From Streptomyces sp. TLI_053 (GTDB taxonomy: Bacteria > Actinomycetota > Actinomycetes > Streptomycetales > Streptomycetaceae): a DNA stretch of 64,000 nucleotides. A program made the position numbers and the translations under genes. Position 1 is the stretch's first letter. The number at the start of each line of letters is the position of its first letter. Of the stretch, positions 37,205 to 46,071 are shown one piece after another. The stretch is taken from positions 4,734,001 through 4,798,000 of the forward strand of contig NZ_LT629775.1 of assembly GCF_900105395.1 (NCBI RefSeq), in the 5' to 3' direction. The notes under the pieces were generated by a model that saw only the letters and a program-made list of their open reading frames with translations, ran no database searches and was not told the DNA's origin.

Positions 37205-38803
37205 ATGACCGAGTCCCCCCCACCGTCGGCGTCCTCCGAGCCGGTCGAGCCCGGCTGCACCAGCGGGCTCTCCGTCCTCGATCCGCCGGGCTTCCACGGC
37301 CCGGCCCCGGCGTCGGGCGGCCAGCCGTCCCCCGGACGACCCGAGGGCACGGACCGCCGCCCCGAGGACGGCGCGGGCCCGGACCCGGCCCCCGGCACAC
37401 CCGGCACCGCGGCCCCCGCACCGGCCGGCGTGCAGGACCGTTTGGCCGGACGGCTGTCCGATTTCGCCAGCCTGCACGAGCACACCGAGCGGCTCGCCCG
37501 GGCCCGCGGCCTCGGCGCCACCCTGGACGCCGTCCTCGCCTCCGGCACCGCGCTGCTCGGCGCCGACCGCGCCCTGCTGGTCACCGTGCTGCCCGGCGGA
37601 GGCCCGAGCCAGCCGCTCGGGCTCGGCCTGGACCGCGCCAGCCTGGGCGCGCTGGAGACCGTCCCGGCCGACCAGAGCCTGCTGGCCCGGCTGCTGCGCG
37701 AGCACGACCGGCCCGCCGAGGTGCGGTCGCACGACCTCGCCGAGGACCCGGCGATCGGCGCCCGGCTGCGCGAGCTCGCCGGGCAGCTCGGCCTCGGCGG
37801 CTGCTACGGCCTGCCCCTCGCCACCGAGGAGGACGGCCCGCTGGCCGCCGCCCTGTGGTTCTACGACGCCCCCGCCGACCCCACCGACCGCCGCCGCGAC
37901 CTGGCCCGCCGCTACTCCGAGGTCGCCGCGCCGCTGCTCGCCAAGCAACTGGACGCGGAGAAGGTCCGGCGCACCACCGAGGCCCTGCGCCGGGGCCTGC
38001 TGCCCGACCGCCTCCCGCAGCCCGGCGGGCTCCGGCTGGCCGCCCGGCTCGTCCCGGCCGGACTCGACCGCTCCTGCGGCAGCGACTGGTACGACGCGAT
38101 CCCGCTGCCGGACGGCACCGTCGGGCTGACCGTCGGCTCGGTCTCCGGCGACGGCCCCGGGGCCGGCCCCGGTTCCGCCCCCGGCGCGGCCGCCGCGATG
38201 GGCCGGGTCCGGGCCGCGCTGCGCGCGTACGCGGTGCTGGAGGGCGAGGACCCGGTGTCCGTCCTGGGCGACCTCGAACTGCTGCTCAAGACCACCGAGC
38301 CGACCCGCAGCGCCACCGCCGTCTACGCCTGGGTGGAGCCGGAGGAGCGCCGGGTCACCCTGGCCGGGGCCGGGCACTGCCCGCCGGTACTGGTCACCAG
38401 GTACGGCGCCGAGTTCGTCGAGACCTCGCTCTCCGCGCCGCTCGGCATGCTCTCCTGCTGGGAGGCGCCCGGGGTCGAGTTCACCGTCGAGCGCGGGGAC
38501 ACCCTGATCCTCTACACCGAGGGACTGGCCCGCCGCTTCGGCCAGACCCTGCACTCCGGACAGACCGATCTGCGCCGGGCCGCCGCCGACGCCCCCCGGG
38601 ACGTCCGGACCGACCCCGAACGGCTCTGCGCCCACCTGCTCGCGGCCGCGGCCGAACGGGACGCCGACCGGCGGGAGCGGGCCGACCGCCGCGCGGCGGG
38701 CCGTGATTCCGCCGACCCGGACGGCGGGGCCGCCCCCCGGCGCTCCACCGACCGGGCCCCGGCCACCGACGACCTGATGCTGCTCGCCGCCCGCTTCGAG
38801 TGA
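37205..38803 (+). CDS. PP2C-type (SpoIIE/RsbU-like) phosphatase with GAF domain
   Basis: The 532-residue protein has a disordered Pro/Gly-rich N-terminus, a GAF-like sensor domain (residues about 85-230; GLGATLDAVLASGTALLGAD, GGCYGLPLATEEDGPLAAAL) and a PP2C SpoIIE domain (about 265-470; SCGSDWYDAIPLPDGTVGLT, LAGAGHCPPVLV, GDTLILYTEGLARRFG). The second typical metal Asp is in GSVSGDGPG. These phosphatases activate anti-anti-sigma proteins; a HATPase kinase lies at 33.8 kb. AGGAG precedes ATG 37205. Confidence 0.9.
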   Translation: MTESPPPSASSEPVEPGCTSGLSVLDPPGFHGPAPASGGQPSPGRPEGTDRRPEDGAGPDPAPGTPGTAAPAPAGVQDRLAGRLSDFASLHEHTERLARARGLGATLDAVLASGTALLGADRALLVTVLPGGGPSQPLGLGLDRASLGALETVPADQSLLARLLREHDRPAEVRSHDLAEDPAIGARLRELAGQLGLGGCYGLPLATEEDGPLAAALWFYDAPADPTDRRRDLARRYSEVAAPLLAKQLDAEKVRRTTEALRRGLLPDRLPQPGGLRLAARLVPAGLDRSCGSDWYDAIPLPDGTVGLTVGSVSGDGPGAGPGSAPGAAAAMGRVRAALRAYAVLEGEDPVSVLGDLELLLKTTEPTRSATAVYAWVEPEERRVTLAGAGHCPPVLVTRYGAEFVETSLSAPLGMLSCWEAPGVEFTVERGDTLILYTEGLARRFGQTLHSGQTDLRRAAADAPRDVRTDPERLCAHLLAAAAERDADRRERADRRAAGRDSADPDGGAAPRRSTDRAPATDDLMLLAARFE

Positions 38804-38854
38804 CCGCCCGGTGCCGGACGCGCCCCGCGCCGCTCCGGCACCGGTAGCGGCCCC

Positions 38855-38950
38855 GTGCCGACGCGGTACCGGCACAGCAGGGCCCGGCACGGCCCGGTAC
38901 CGGTACAGCACGACCGGGTACCGGTACAGCACGGCCCGGCACGACCGGGT
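38855..38950 (+). repeat. tandem repeats with KpnI/AgeI-like core (GGTACCGG)
   Basis: Three imperfect copies of CGGTACCGGTACAGCACG with variable spacers of CCCGGCACGG type lie between the PP2C and aminopeptidase genes. They contain overlapping palindromes GGTACC and ACCGGT. Confidence 0.7.
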
Positions 38951-39062
38951 GAAGGCCCGAACGGGTGAGCGGCCGGGCGTCCGTACCATGGACGCACGGC
39001 CGCCCACCTGTGTCGTGATCCGACGCGCCCCGGGCGGCACCACGCGCAAGGAGGCGACGTAC

Positions 39063-40568
39063 GTGACCGAGGACCGCACCCCGGCGGTGGCCGAGAACCC
39101 CGAGGCCGCCGGCGGCGACGAGGAACCGCAGCAGTTCAAGGGCCGCAAGAACGGCCTCTACTCCGAGGTCTCCGACGAACTCGCCGCGTCGATGAAGTCC
39201 GGCTGGGCCGACACCGAGCTGCACGGCCTGACCCCGGTCCCGCAGGCCCGCTACGCCGCCGAGCGCCGGGCCGCACTCTCGGCCGCCCACCCCGGCGTGC
39301 GCCTGGTCGTCCCGGCCGGCACCCTCAAGATCCGTTCCAACGACACCGACTACGGCTTCCGCGCTTCCAGCGAGTACGTCCACCTCACCGGTGACCGCAC
39401 CGAGGACGCCGTACTGGTCGCCGAGCCCACCGGTGCCACCGGCCACGACTTCGTCCTCTACCTGCTGCCCCGCTCCGACCGCGAGAACGGCGAGTTCTGG
39501 CTCGACGGCTACGGCGAGCTCTGGGTCGGCCGCCGGCACAGCCTCACCGAGCAGGAGCAGCTGCTCGGCCTGCCGGTCCGCGACGTCCGCAAGGCCGCCG
39601 ACGAGCTGGCCGACCGCGCCGCCGACGGCGTGCCGACCCGGATCGTGCGCGGCTACGACGCCGGCCTGGAGGCCGCGCTCGCCGACGTGCTGGACGCCGA
39701 GCAGGACGCCGGGTTCAAGGAGTTCCTGAGCGGCCTGCGGCTGGTCAAGGACGAGTGGGAGATCGGCGAGCTGCGCGCGGCCTGCGCCGCCACCGTCAAC
39801 GGCTTCACCGACTGCGTGCGTGAGCTGGGCCAGGCCGTCGCCACCTCCGAGCGCTGGATCGAGGGCACCTTCTGGCGCCGCGCCCGCGTCGAGGGCAACG
39901 ACGTCGGCTACGGCTCGATCTGCGCCGCCGGCGCGCACGCCACCACCCTGCACTGGGTGCGCAACGACGGCGAGGTCCGCCCCGGCGAGCTGCTGCTGCT
40001 GGACGCCGGCGTGGAGACGGAGACCCTCTACACCGCCGACGTCACCCGCACCCTGCCGATCAACGGGCGCTTCGACGAGCTGCAGCGGAAGATCTACGAC
40101 GCGGTCTACGACGCCCAGGAGGCCGGTATCGCGGCCGTGAAGCCCGGCGCCCGCTTCCGCGACTTCCACGACGCCTCGCAGCGGGTGCTCGCCGAGCGGC
40201 TGCTCGCCTGGGGCCTGCTGGACGCCTCGGTGTACGACGTCGAGAAGGTCCTGGAGCTCGGCCTGCAGCGCCGTTGGACCCTGCACGGCACCGGCCACAT
40301 GCTCGGCCTGGACGTCCACGACTGCGCCCACTCGCGCACCGAGGAGCACGTCGACGCGCTGCTGGTGCCGGGCATGGTCCTCACCGTGGAGCCCGGCCTC
40401 TACTTCCAGCAGGACGACCTGACCGTCCCCGAGGAGTACCGCGGCATCGGCGTCCGGATCGAGGACGACATCCTGGTCACCGCCGACGGCAACGAGAACC
40501 TCTCGGCCGGCCTGCCGCGCCGGGCCGAGGACGTCGAGGCGTGGATGGCCTCGTTCGACCGGGGCTGA
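39063..40568 (+). CDS. pepP: Xaa-Pro aminopeptidase (aminopeptidase P, M24B)
   Basis: The 501-residue metallopeptidase removes N-terminal residues that precede proline. An N-terminal AMP_N domain (QARYAAERRAALSAAHPGVR, EYVHLTGDRTEDAVLV) is followed by the pita-bread catalytic domain with ligands in LLLLDAGVETETLYTADVTR, GTGHMLGLDVHDC, LTVEPGLYF and GVRIEDDILVT. GTG 39063 follows AAGGAGG. Streptomycetes usually have two such enzymes; this one has no signal peptide. The gene symbol is the general family name. Confidence 0.95.
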   Translation: MTEDRTPAVAENPEAAGGDEEPQQFKGRKNGLYSEVSDELAASMKSGWADTELHGLTPVPQARYAAERRAALSAAHPGVRLVVPAGTLKIRSNDTDYGFRASSEYVHLTGDRTEDAVLVAEPTGATGHDFVLYLLPRSDRENGEFWLDGYGELWVGRRHSLTEQEQLLGLPVRDVRKAADELADRAADGVPTRIVRGYDAGLEAALADVLDAEQDAGFKEFLSGLRLVKDEWEIGELRAACAATVNGFTDCVRELGQAVATSERWIEGTFWRRARVEGNDVGYGSICAAGAHATTLHWVRNDGEVRPGELLLLDAGVETETLYTADVTRTLPINGRFDELQRKIYDAVYDAQEAGIAAVKPGARFRDFHDASQRVLAERLLAWGLLDASVYDVEKVLELGLQRRWTLHGTGHMLGLDVHDCAHSRTEEHVDALLVPGMVLTVEPGLYFQQDDLTVPEEYRGIGVRIEDDILVTADGNENLSAGLPRRAEDVEAWMASFDRG

Positions 40569-40603
40569 CGGACGACGGCCCGGGGCGGATGCGCCCCGGG
40601 CGG

Positions 40604-40650
40604 CCCGGTCGCCGGTGGTCCGGCGCGACCCGGTCGCCGGTGGTCCGGCC
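40604..40650 (+). repeat. direct repeat downstream of pepP
   Basis: CCCGGTCGCCGGTGGTCCGG occurs twice in a row with a 25-base period just before a hairpin. Confidence 0.85.
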
Positions 40651-40672
40651 CCCGAGCAGTGGGGGCCGGACC
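40642..40672. terminator. bidirectional terminator between convergent genes
   Basis: A perfect 12-bp stem (GGTCCGGCCCCC with GGGGGCCGGACC) with a 7-base loop lies between pepP and the leftward gene ending at 40724. Confidence 0.8.
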
Positions 40673-40723
40673 GCCGGCGGCCCCGTCCCGGCACGGCGGC
40701 CGCCGACCGGCGGACCGGGGTGG

Positions 40724-42409
40724 TCAGGAGTCGGCCGCCGCCCTGAACTTCGGCTGGATCACCACCGGCGGCGCCTCCCGGCCGTCGCCCCTGGCCCCGA
40801 CGACCACCGCGAAGTCGGCGTCGGGCTTCCAGCCCTCCGGGACGCTGATCTGGAACTCCAGGTACTTCGAGTCGTGCGGCCGGATCAGCCGCTCCAGCAG
40901 CGAGGTGTCGACCACCAGCTGCCCGTTGCCGTCCGGTGCGACCGGGAGCCGGCGGACCCCGTTGCCCGCGCCGAACCTGGCCTCGACGACGGCCTTGGCC
41001 GCGTCCGCGCCCGTCAGCACCAGGGTCGGGACCACCGAGGCCAGCGGCGCCGCGCCCGGATTGCCGATGCTGAGCGCGAACCCGCTGGGCCGCCCGGCGA
41101 TCACCCCGTCGCCCGGCGGGTAGCTGAGCGTCAGCGTGGGCGCCGTCCGGCTGGCCGCCGGGGCGCTCGTCAGCAGCAGGGGCGCCAGCGCCGAACCCTC
41201 CTCGAACCGCTCCGGCGTGGTCGGCAGCACCGCCACGGCCTCGAGCAGCAGCGTCCCCTCCGCGCTGTCGATCGAGGGGTCCAGCCGGTAGCGGAGCGTC
41301 CGGGCGGCCCCCGCGGCGAGCGGGAACGCGGCCGCGTCGCCCGAGGTCAGATAGGCGCCCGAACCCACGGTCAGCGGGACGTCCGTCCAGCCGCCGTCCT
41401 CCTCCTCGCGCTGGAGCCGGCCGCGCACCGTCCGGCCGGAGCGGACGGCTCCGGTGAGCGTCCGGACCGACACCACCGGGGCCACCGCCTCGAACAACCG
41501 CTGGGTGGTGTTGCGCCAGGTCACCGAGAAGGTCGTCGGGCCGGCGCCGACGATCGCCTCCGTCCCGGTCAGGCCGTCGAAGCTCAGCGCGACGCCGCCG
41601 CCCTGGCGGACCGTGCCCGAGGGCGCGGGCGCCACCGGGGACGGGCGAGCGGACTGTGCTCCGGCCACCGGACCACCGGGCGACGGAGCGGAGGCCCCGG
41701 CTCCGGCCCCCGGCGGTGCGGGGTCCTCCCCCTCCTGGCCGGGCGGAGGCGGCGCGGTCCCGGCACCCGGGACGGCGGCGGACGGCCCAGGGGCCGTCCC
41801 CCCGGCCGCTTCCCCGAGCGGGTGGGCGGGGTCGTCGGCGGGCGGGGCGGGGACGCCGCTCGGGGAGGCCCCGTCGGTGCCCCGGGTGGGCACCGGGCCG
41901 TCGCTCATCGTCGCCGCCGGCGCGTCGTCGCCCTTGTCGGCGAGCATGTCGGTGGGGACGGTGAGCACGCCGACGATCATGGCCGCGGCGAGCCCCATCA
42001 GGGGCAGGCCCACCAGGTAGGCGGGCCGCCTGCGGTTGCGGGGCCCCTTCGGCGGATCGGCCGGGCGCAGGTCCTGGGCGGTGATCCGGGCGGCGCGGGC
42101 TGCCAGTGCCTCCCGGAGCAGCCGCTCCATCGGCGATTCCCCGCCGACCGGGGCGGTGACGCCGGTGCCGGCGCCGCCCGCCGCGGACCGGGTGCCGCGC
42201 GGGCCGTCCCGGTCGGGGCGCTTCGGGTCGTCCCGGTCGGGGCGCTTCGGGCCGGGGCGCTTCGGCCCGTCCCCCTCGGGACGCTTCGGCCCGTCCCCCT
42301 CGGGACGCTTCGGGCCGTCCCCCTCGGGGCGCTCCCGGTCGGGGCGCCGCGGGCCGGAGGCGTCGCCGTCCGGCCCGTGGTCGGACGTGGGCCGCCGGTC
42401 GTCGCTCAT
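40724..42409 (-). CDS. membrane protein co-transcribed with an ECF sigma factor
   Basis: The 561-residue protein starts at ATG 42409, overlapping the sigma factor stop (ATGA). The cytoplasmic N-terminus carries four copies of a PKRPEGDG/PKRPDRD-like repeat and a charged helix (SPMERLLREALAARAARITA), then one membrane helix (AYLVGLPLMGLAAAMIVGVL). The extracellular part has a Pro/Ala linker and a beta-sandwich domain (SVTWRNTTQRLFEAVAPVVS) and ends EGWKPDADFAVVV. The layout is that of a possible anti-sigma or sensor partner, although no zinc-binding anti-sigma motif is visible. Its sandwich domain is related to that of the protein at 43334-44722. Confidence 0.75.
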   Translation of the reverse strand: MSDDRRPTSDHGPDGDASGPRRPDRERPEGDGPKRPEGDGPKRPEGDGPKRPGPKRPDRDDPKRPDRDGPRGTRSAAGGAGTGVTAPVGGESPMERLLREALAARAARITAQDLRPADPPKGPRNRRRPAYLVGLPLMGLAAAMIVGVLTVPTDMLADKGDDAPAATMSDGPVPTRGTDGASPSGVPAPPADDPAHPLGEAAGGTAPGPSAAVPGAGTAPPPPGQEGEDPAPPGAGAGASAPSPGGPVAGAQSARPSPVAPAPSGTVRQGGGVALSFDGLTGTEAIVGAGPTTFSVTWRNTTQRLFEAVAPVVSVRTLTGAVRSGRTVRGRLQREEEDGGWTDVPLTVGSGAYLTSGDAAAFPLAAGAARTLRYRLDPSIDSAEGTLLLEAVAVLPTTPERFEEGSALAPLLLTSAPAASRTAPTLTLSYPPGDGVIAGRPSGFALSIGNPGAAPLASVVPTLVLTGADAAKAVVEARFGAGNGVRRLPVAPDGNGQLVVDTSLLERLIRPHDSKYLEFQISVPEGWKPDADFAVVVGARGDGREAPPVVIQPKFRAAADS

Positions 42410-43101
42410 CGGGCGTCCCCCAGCTTCCGTTCCAGGGCGTCCAGGGCCCGGCTCGCGGTGGACTTCACGGTGCCGCGCGACACCGCGAGGATCTCCGCGA
42501 TCTCCGACTCCGACAGGTCGGACCAGTAGCGCAGCACCAGCACCTCGCGCTGGCGCGCGGTCAGCTCCTGCATGGCCACCAGCACCCGCCGGTGCTCGTC
42601 GTGGAGGACGGCGTGGTCCTCCGCCGAGGGCGCGTCCGCCTCGTGCGGCGGCACGTACTCGCGGGCCGTGCGGCGCCGCCGGAGCACCGAGCGCGCGCCG
42701 TTGACCACGGCCGTGCGCAGATAGGCCAACGCGTTGTCGAGGTCGTCGAGCTCGTCGCCGTGCCGTTGGTACAGCTTGGCGAAAGCTTCCTGCACGACGT
42801 CCTCCGCCTGGTCCTGATGGTCGACCAGCAGGACCGCGAGCCGGACCAGGCTCAGCCGGTGCGTGAGGTAGAGCTCGGTCAGCGTCGGCCCGGCCTCGCG
42901 GGTCCGGCCGCCACCGGCCAGCAGCCTGAACCCGGCCCGGCGCCGGCCGGCCGTCTGCGCGGCGACCGGGACGTCGAGGACCTCGCCGGCGCCCTGCGGC
43001 TCCCGGGCGCCGAACAGCAGCGCCAGCAGCCGGCGGAGGCCGACCCCCCGCCCCTGGTCGACCTGGGCGGCTTGGGCGGCCCGCCCGATGGCCATGGACA
43101 T
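42406..43101 (-). CDS. ECF (group 4) RNA polymerase sigma factor, SigE family-like
   Basis: The 231-residue protein has sigma region 2 (LTELYLTHRLSLVRLAVLLV, DHQDQAEDVVQEAFAKLYQR) and region 4 (QELTARQREVLVLRYWSDLS, ESEIAEILAVSRGTVKSTAS). The 70-residue N-terminal extension is unusual and rich in Arg and Gln. The gene overlaps its membrane partner by ATGA. Typical targets are extracytoplasmic stress genes. ATG 43101 is used; ATG 43095 two codons later is possible. Confidence 0.95.
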   Translation of the reverse strand: MSMAIGRAAQAAQVDQGRGVGLRRLLALLFGAREPQGAGEVLDVPVAAQTAGRRRAGFRLLAGGGRTREAGPTLTELYLTHRLSLVRLAVLLVDHQDQAEDVVQEAFAKLYQRHGDELDDLDNALAYLRTAVVNGARSVLRRRRTAREYVPPHEADAPSAEDHAVLHDEHRRVLVAMQELTARQREVLVLRYWSDLSESEIAEILAVSRGTVKSTASRALDALERKLGDAR

Positions 43102-43175
43102 CCGTCTTCGCTTTCCCCCCGACCGCGACCCGGCTCCGGCCGGTGCGTCAGGACATCGTCATTGGGTGGCCGGGC

Positions 43176-43193
43176 CCCGATCGCGCGATCGGG
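43176..43193. repeat. perfect 18-bp palindrome upstream of the sigma gene
   Basis: CCCGATCGCGCGATCGGG is self-complementary and is flanked by GGC and GCC. It lies between the end of the surface protein gene and the sigma gene and may be a terminator or an operator. Near 43215-43260 a GGGGCGTGCCGGACC unit repeats twice. Confidence 0.75.
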
Positions 43194-43333
43194 CCGGCCG
43201 GGCAGGTCGTGCCGGAGCGGGGTCGTGCCGGACCGGGGGCGTGCCGGACCGGGGGCGTGCCGCCGGATCCCGCCCGACCGCACCGGATCCCGCCGGTGCG
43301 CGGCCCGGCGAGGGTCCGGGAGACAGGTCCTGG

Positions 43334-44722
43334 CTAGGAGGTCGCGTTCGGCGTGTCGTCCGCCATCCAGGTCATCCGCGGCCGGGCCTTCTGGGTCGGC
43401 AGGGCGCCGCCGTCGGCCGTCCCGCCGACCGTGAACTCCAGCCCGCTGCCGGCCCTCCAGCCCTTCGGCAGGTTGAAACGGAACGGGAAGACGGCCGTCT
43501 CGCCCGGCCCCAGCACCCGGGTCAGCCCGGCGGTGTCCACCCGGACCTGACCGTCGGCGTCGAGCGCGCCCGACAGCCGGCGCCACTCGCCGTCCACCAG
43601 TACCTCGGCGGAGAGGTCGCCCGGCACCAGGCCGTGCGTGGTGTTCCGGCCGAGCGGGTCGGTCACCCTGACCACCGGGGACACGGTGTGGTTGCCGGTG
43701 GCGTCCAGGTTGGCCATCTCCACCCGCAGCTCGGAGGGGATCCGGCCGACGGTCATGTCGGTCGCCGTCGTCGCCGAGAACCGGACCGGCTGCCCCGTCG
43801 TCACGTTCATCCGCGCCTGGGTGCCGCCGACCGAAACCGCCTTGGCACCGCGGCCGACAAAACCGTCCGCCTGGATCGGCAGCCGGCCCGACATGCTGTC
43901 GGCCCCCAGGGTCAGGCGGTAGCGGACGGTTCGGCTCTCGCCCGGGTCGAGCGCGAACGCCCCCTGCTGGGGTCCGTTGTCCGGGGCCTTCTGGTCCGGC
44001 TTGACCTCTCGCCACTCGTCGAGGTCCTTGCGGTCCAGCACGCCCTTGGCCGTCGCACCGAGCCGCGCCACGGCGGCCGGGTAGTCGAACGGGAGCACCC
44101 GGACCACCGGGACGATCTCGTCGAAGCGCCGGTCGGTGGCGTTGGTCCAGGTCACCTCGAACTCGAAGTAGCTGCCGCCGCCGCGGATCTCCCAGTCGCC
44201 GCTGAGCGAGCGGATCGCGACGTCCACCCGCTCGGCGATCGCGGCGGGCGTCTCTCCCGGCCGGTCCGGGACGGTGCCGGTCACCGGGGCCGGGCCACCG
44301 CCCGGGGAGGTGACCGGGGCGGGGACCGAGGGGCGGACGGTCCCGGCGGGCGCGCCCCCGGGGGTCCCGGCCGGCTTCGCCGCCGCGGGCACCGGAGCGT
44401 TCGCGGTGGCCGCGGGCGGAGCGGCCGGGACGGCCGGGGCGGACCCCGTCGGTACGGCCGACGCGGTGCCCGCCGTCCCCGGCGTCCCGGCCGGGGTGGG
44501 CGTACCCGCCGCGGTGGCCGTGGGCGACGCCCCGTCCGGGACGGACCGCGCGTCGGCCACCGGTGCGACGAGTGCCACGCCCGAGGGTGCCGGAGCCGCG
44601 GACCGGGCCGGCCGGGCGTCCGCGCCCGCCTCGGCCGGAAGCAGCGCGTAGCCGGCTGCGCCGGCCACGACGGCCGCCAGCGGAACGGTCCTGACGAGAC
44701 GCCGGACTGTGGACGGACGCAT
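43334..44722 (-). CDS. secreted beta-sandwich protein related to the sigma-linked membrane protein
   Basis: The 462-residue protein has a signal peptide (VRTVPLAAVVAGAAGYALLP with cleavage near AGA-DA), a 110-residue Ala/Pro/Thr/Gly-rich linker and two beta-sandwich domains. The first (FEFEVTWTNATDRRFDEIVP) and last (RVLGPGETAVFPFRFNLPKG, then GWRAGSGLEFTVGG) align by eye with the C-terminal half of the protein at 40724-42409. No catalytic motif, LPxTG motif or second membrane helix is visible, so it is secreted. It may be a surface adhesin or a ligand for the sensor encoded downstream. Confidence 0.75.
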   Translation of the reverse strand: MRPSTVRRLVRTVPLAAVVAGAAGYALLPAEAGADARPARSAAPAPSGVALVAPVADARSVPDGASPTATAAGTPTPAGTPGTAGTASAVPTGSAPAVPAAPPAATANAPVPAAAKPAGTPGGAPAGTVRPSVPAPVTSPGGGPAPVTGTVPDRPGETPAAIAERVDVAIRSLSGDWEIRGGGSYFEFEVTWTNATDRRFDEIVPVVRVLPFDYPAAVARLGATAKGVLDRKDLDEWREVKPDQKAPDNGPQQGAFALDPGESRTVRYRLTLGADSMSGRLPIQADGFVGRGAKAVSVGGTQARMNVTTGQPVRFSATTATDMTVGRIPSELRVEMANLDATGNHTVSPVVRVTDPLGRNTTHGLVPGDLSAEVLVDGEWRRLSGALDADGQVRVDTAGLTRVLGPGETAVFPFRFNLPKGWRAGSGLEFTVGGTADGGALPTQKARPRMTWMADDTPNATS

Positions 44723-44921
44723 GGTGGGTTCCCCGTGGTAGTCGGACTCGGCCGGTGAGCGAGACCCGGCACCGGTGCGGTCGTGTCCGCGCCGAATCGG
44801 CCCTCACCCTTTCAGACGCCCATACTCCCCAGGAGTTGTGGGTGGTTCGAAGGAAATTTCGAACTGGCCGGAACGGCTACACTCACCGGCATTCCGCCAC
44901 CGCCCGTCACCAGGGGATCCC

Positions 44922-46037
44922 ATGGCCGAGCAGCACTCGACCGGGCCGGCAACCGTTGCCGTCACCGCCGCGACCACCGACACCGCCGCCACCACCGACA
45001 CGGCCACCGGTGCCGTCCCCGGCCCGGTGGCCGTCAGCATCGGGCGGCGGCCGGAGCCGGTGCACGAGGTCGCGGTCTACGCCTTCGACGGCATGACTCC
45101 GTTCGAACTCGGTGTCGTGGTCGAGGTGTTCGGCCTGGCCCGGCCCGAGCTGAGCGGGCTGCTGGCCACCCCCTGGTACGGGCTGCGGGTGTGCGCCGAC
45201 CGCCCCGGTACCCCGCTCCGCTCGGTCGGCGGATTCACCCTCACCGCCGAACACGGCCTCGACGACCTCGCCGCCGCCGACACCGTGGTGGTCCCCGGCG
45301 TACCGAACGCGTTCGGCGGGACGGTCTCCCCCGCCCTGGTCGAGGCGCTGCGCACCGCGCACGAGCGCGGCGCCCGGATCGTCTCGATCTGCTCCGGGGC
45401 CTTCGCCCTGGCCGCCGCCGGTCTGCTCGACGGTCAGGAGGCCACCACCCACTGGCGGTACGCCGAACTGCTGCGGCAGCGCCACCCGGCCGTCCGGGTC
45501 AACCCGGACGTGCTCTACGTGGACAACGGATCGGTGCTGACCAGCGCGGGCAGCGCGGCCGGGATCGACCTCTGCCTGCACCTGGTCCGGCGCGACCACG
45601 GCGCGAAGGTGGCCAACAGCGTGGCCCGCCGGTTCGTCGTGCCGCCGCACCGGGACGGCGGCCAGGCCCAGTTCATCGAGGCCGCCGTCCGGCCGGTCGA
45701 GGAGGAGGACGACGGCGTCGCCCGCTCGATGCAGTGGGCACTGGACCACCTGGCCGACCCGCTCACGGTCACCGGGCTGGCCCGGGCCGCCCGGATGTCC
45801 GACCGCTCCTACCTGCGTCACTTCACCGCCCGCAACGGCACCAGCCCGATGCGTTGGGTGATCAGCCAGCGCGTCGCGGCCAGCCTGCCGCTGCTGGAGG
45901 CGCCCGACGGCACCGTCGAGGAGATCGCGGGTGCGGTGGGGTTCGAGAGCGCCGCAACCTTCCGGCACCACTTCGGGCGCGTCATGCGCACCTCCCCGAC
46001 GGCGTACCGCCGGTCCTTCGGCCGCGGCGCGGCGTGA
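44922..46037 (+). CDS. GlxA/FtrA-type AraC-family regulator with DJ-1/PfpI domain
   Basis: The 371-residue protein has an N-terminal DJ-1/PfpI-like domain (VAVYAFDGMTPFELGVVVEV, ARIVSICSGAFALAAAGLLD with the nucleophile-elbow Cys) and a C-terminal double AraC HTH (VTGLARAARMSDRSYLRHFT and IAGAVGFESAATFRHHFGRV). In GlxA-type proteins the first domain is a ligand sensor without peptidase activity; the family controls amine, sugar and development genes in streptomycetes. A 40-residue Thr/Ala-rich leader precedes it. AGGGGAT is upstream of ATG 44922. Confidence 0.9.
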   Translation: MAEQHSTGPATVAVTAATTDTAATTDTATGAVPGPVAVSIGRRPEPVHEVAVYAFDGMTPFELGVVVEVFGLARPELSGLLATPWYGLRVCADRPGTPLRSVGGFTLTAEHGLDDLAAADTVVVPGVPNAFGGTVSPALVEALRTAHERGARIVSICSGAFALAAAGLLDGQEATTHWRYAELLRQRHPAVRVNPDVLYVDNGSVLTSAGSAAGIDLCLHLVRRDHGAKVANSVARRFVVPPHRDGGQAQFIEAAVRPVEEEDDGVARSMQWALDHLADPLTVTGLARAARMSDRSYLRHFTARNGTSPMRWVISQRVAASLPLLEAPDGTVEEIAGAVGFESAATFRHHFGRVMRTSPTAYRRSFGRGAA

Positions 46038-46039
46038 CG

Positions 46040-46064
46040 CCGACCGGGCGTGACCCCCGGTCGG
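46040..46064. terminator. bidirectional hairpin terminator
   Basis: CCGACCGGG pairs perfectly with CCCGGTCGG around a 7-base loop between two convergent genes. Confidence 0.7.
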
Positions 46065-46071
46065 TGCGGTG

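Noticed and set aside
35680..37584. Long minus-strand frame joining the prim-pol gene region to the PP2C gene region
   Set aside because: Runs through terminator-like hairpins and antisense to the PP2C gene; composition is typical of non-coding GC-rich frames.
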